From Paulinella micropora (taxonomy: Eukaryota > Cercozoa > Imbricatea > Euglyphida): a stretch of DNA of 48,658 nucleotides. Within the stretch, counting starts at the first letter, position 1. The number at the start of each line of letters is the position of its first letter. A model generated the notes under the pieces. It saw only the letters and a program-made list of their open reading frames with translations. It was not told the DNA's origin and searched no databases. The stretch lies in the NCBI GenBank assembly GCA_009731375.1, contig BJOX01000001.1, forward strand, positions 447,716-496,373, read 5' to 3'. This document shows, in pieces, positions 46,956-48,658 of the stretch. Position numbers and translations under genes: made by a program.

Positions 46956-48658
46956 GAGGGGGAAGAAGAGAGGAAGGAGAAGACTGTGAAGTTTAACCCT
47001 AAAGTCACAGTGCTTTCTAATGCTGTTGTGCAGACTGGGCCAACGCTTCCTCTATGTGAAAACAAAGATGTGGGTACACAGAGACTGCAGCCCCAAGGTA
47101 GTCTCATACCCGTTCATACAGCACGGTTACCAATGATAACTGATGCAAATAGGAAGGCGAGACTTGCGATGGAGGCGAGGAGGCCAATGGCAGACGTATC
47201 GCCTCGGCCAAGCAAACAACCACGAACAGACTCAATGTCTACGGTCGCGGCGGGTGGCGAGCAAAAAGACAATGTGTGTACTCAAGTACCACAAGACAAT
47301 GTCGCTCAAATAGTAAACGCACCAGTACCGCAGAATAATAAAAATGTTAATGAGGTGAAGCAGGAGGAGAAGAAGGAGGAGTTGAAAAACTTAGAGACAA
47401 GACTCCAAAATTTGGAACGTAAAGTTCTTGTTCTCGCAGCCAATATACACAGGCCCGATGCTCTGTGTTATACGGAACTTTATTGTGAAACATTGAAGAC
47501 AATATTAAAAGTTGGTAATGATACGATGGCGAATATTAATATTGTCGGCAGGAAGTTTTTTAATCGATACCGGGACTGGGTGGACGGAAATATGAAAAAG
47601 TCAACGGGCACTCTCAAAGGAGTGAGCAGCCGGACGGATATCACGGGAATCATCACACTGACCTTTAAATTGAAATCCGCACGAGTATACCGTATGGACC
47701 TCTATGTCGTCCCCGGTTACCACGGGTCAATATTACTATCGTATGACCAATTGGCTACGATGGGGGCTGTGATTGATTGCGCCGCACGGCGAGTGATATA
47801 TGGAGTAAAAAGAGGAGAAGAGAACGATATTGATCCCTTCAACGCTACTGACTCTTATGAGGCTTATGAGCTGAGTCTAGCGACGGATCACAAAAAGATG
47901 GCCATCGCACATGAGGCACTTGAGGTGTACGTTCACCCCCATGTCGTAAGACCGGATGAACTGTCCTGGACCGACAATTGGGAATCCCAAGTGTGCACTG
48001 TCACAGTTCCGACATGCCATTGGGACAAAAAGTCTATTGATGACTTAATCGAGAAGCGAAAGGAGGAGATTATATGTGTCGCACAAAGAAGCCCGTCGTT
48101 GGCGAGATTCGCGGAAGGAGTAGGAACAGATGTCCATATTACTAACGGATACTGTTTCCATGCGAAAGTAGGAGAAGAAAAAAGGGAGGCGTTTGTACCA
48201 AGGAGAACGGGGCGAATCCCGGATACTCCACCAGAAACTATTAAAAGTTTTATTACTGATTTCTGGGGTGACGAGCCCACGTGGCCGCGTTCACTGTCTG
48301 AAGTGAAGAAATGCTTACGGACTTTATTCGAAAATAATAAATACTATACTATTATCCTGTCATATAATGAGAAGGCGATATGGGCGCAGGAAATAAGGGA
48401 CCGGCTTATTGATCATCCTATACCGGTACCCTCTCGCAAGCAACAGCTAGTGGTGGCTTGTCGTATGGGAACTCGTGAGCAGAGCAGTGCATACAAGCGG
48501 AAGCTCAGAGACCTCGACAAGTTGAAATTGATACCGCAAGCATTCACATGCTTTGATGGTTTTTACACCCGTAAAGCTCCTTTGCAATACGCGAGACTCA
48601 TTGACATGCTGGTGGAGCTCGGTAAAGATGATGAGCCGGACACGGTCACGTATGAAAA
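46953..48658 (+). CDS. Pol start with retropepsin-like protease, open to window edge
   Basis: I translated this region codon by codon: 568 codons without a stop, in frame with gag. Residues 1-160 are a basic/polar linker with a coiled-coil stretch (KQEEKKEELKNLETRLQNLE). A protease-like domain follows: GNDTMANINIVGRKFF at the active-site position and VVPGYHGSILLSYDQLATMG then AVIDCAARRVIY, which fits the 'I-L-G-x-D-x-L ... G-A-V-I-D' end of retroviral-type proteases. The active site reads D-T-M-A instead of D-T/S-G-A. Beyond it (about 47840-48658) is sequence I do not recognise, with Lys/Asp-rich helices; the RT would be beyond the window. Confidence 0.6.
   Translation, partial: MEGEEERKEKTVKFNPKVTVLSNAVVQTGPTLPLCENKDVGTQRLQPQGSLIPVHTARLPMITDANRKARLAMEARRPMADVSPRPSKQPRTDSMSTVAAGGEQKDNVCTQVPQDNVAQIVNAPVPQNNKNVNEVKQEEKKEELKNLETRLQNLERKVLVLAANIHRPDALCYTELYCETLKTILKVGNDTMANINIVGRKFFNRYRDWVDGNMKKSTGTLKGVSSRTDITGIITLTFKLKSARVYRMDLYVVPGYHGSILLSYDQLATMGAVIDCAARRVIYGVKRGEENDIDPFNATDSYEAYELSLATDHKKMAIAHEALEVYVHPHVVRPDELSWTDNWESQVCTVTVPTCHWDKKSIDDLIEKRKEEIICVAQRSPSLARFAEGVGTDVHITNGYCFHAKVGEEKREAFVPRRTGRIPDTPPETIKSFITDFWGDEPTWPRSLSEVKKCLRTLFENNKYYTIILSYNEKAIWAQEIRDRLIDHPIPVPSRKQQLVVACRMGTREQSSAYKRKLRDLDKLKLIPQAFTCFDGFYTRKAPLQYARLIDMLVELGKDDEPDTVTYE

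Noticed and set aside
47530-47545. AATATTAATATTG inside the fourth element's pol as another satellite unit
   Set aside because: A single match within an open coding frame; likely chance.

Overview
The window is eukaryotic DNA: an AT-rich virus-derived block on the left, followed by a dense pile of transposable elements with no complete host gene. Spliceosomal-type intron borders, abundant microsatellites and LTR retrotransposons show it is nuclear. I cannot name the species; an aquatic protist or an invertebrate is only a guess. Four 10-N runs mark assembly gaps.

Region 1 (1-10.1 kb) is one arm of a Polinton-like virus/virophage-type element. On the plus strand are the C-terminus of an adenain-type protease, a minor capsid (penton-like) protein, a double-jelly-roll-type major capsid protein and an unrecognised, probably structural protein. 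On the minus strand are two small paralogues with an ExoX-like C-terminal domain, a 1333-residue protein-primed family B DNA polymerase and a GIY-YIG/zinc-finger nuclease. All are intact. The spacers hold strong hairpins, and the polymerase has an AAAAATTGA box, both reminiscent of signals used by mimivirus-like giant viruses and their virophages.

Region 2 (10.2-17.7 kb) holds mirrored TTC/TTA microsatellites and three arrays of the palindrome CAATATTAATATTG. Two piggyBac-type transposons lie between the arrays: PB1 on the minus strand with a full DDD catalytic core, and PB2 on the plus strand, broken by a 17-G run but with visible terminal inverted repeats. TTAA, the piggyBac target, is the centre of the array palindrome, and PB1's left edge sits on it.

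Region 3 (17.7-43.1 kb) has three Ty1/Copia elements in the same orientation: C1 (18028-26674, oldest, LTRs about 6-7% different), C2 (26929-35507, youngest, 2 differences in 318-bp LTRs, TSD ATGTC) and C3 (35809-43086, LTRs about 2.4% different). All are defective. C1 and C2 appear to have split a host gene on the minus strand, whose possible exons lie at 17.7-17.9, 26.74-26.93 and 35.5-35.65 kb. C3 split a palindrome array and contains a reverse-strand foreign insert.

Region 4 (43.2-48.66 kb) carries a fourth retroelement: an 898-codon Gag, one UGA, then a pol frame open to the window edge in the same reading frame.

The most unusual point is a small domain (V-P-x-R-x-W/F-G-x-x-W-A-x-x-x-Y-G-x-x-W ... 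F-D-D ... E-I-x-K-Y) shared by both piggyBac transposases and all three Copia polyproteins, two unrelated transposon classes. A second is that the Copia primer-binding sites match a tRNA-Met anticodon arm, and their built-in ATG opens gag in C2 and C3.
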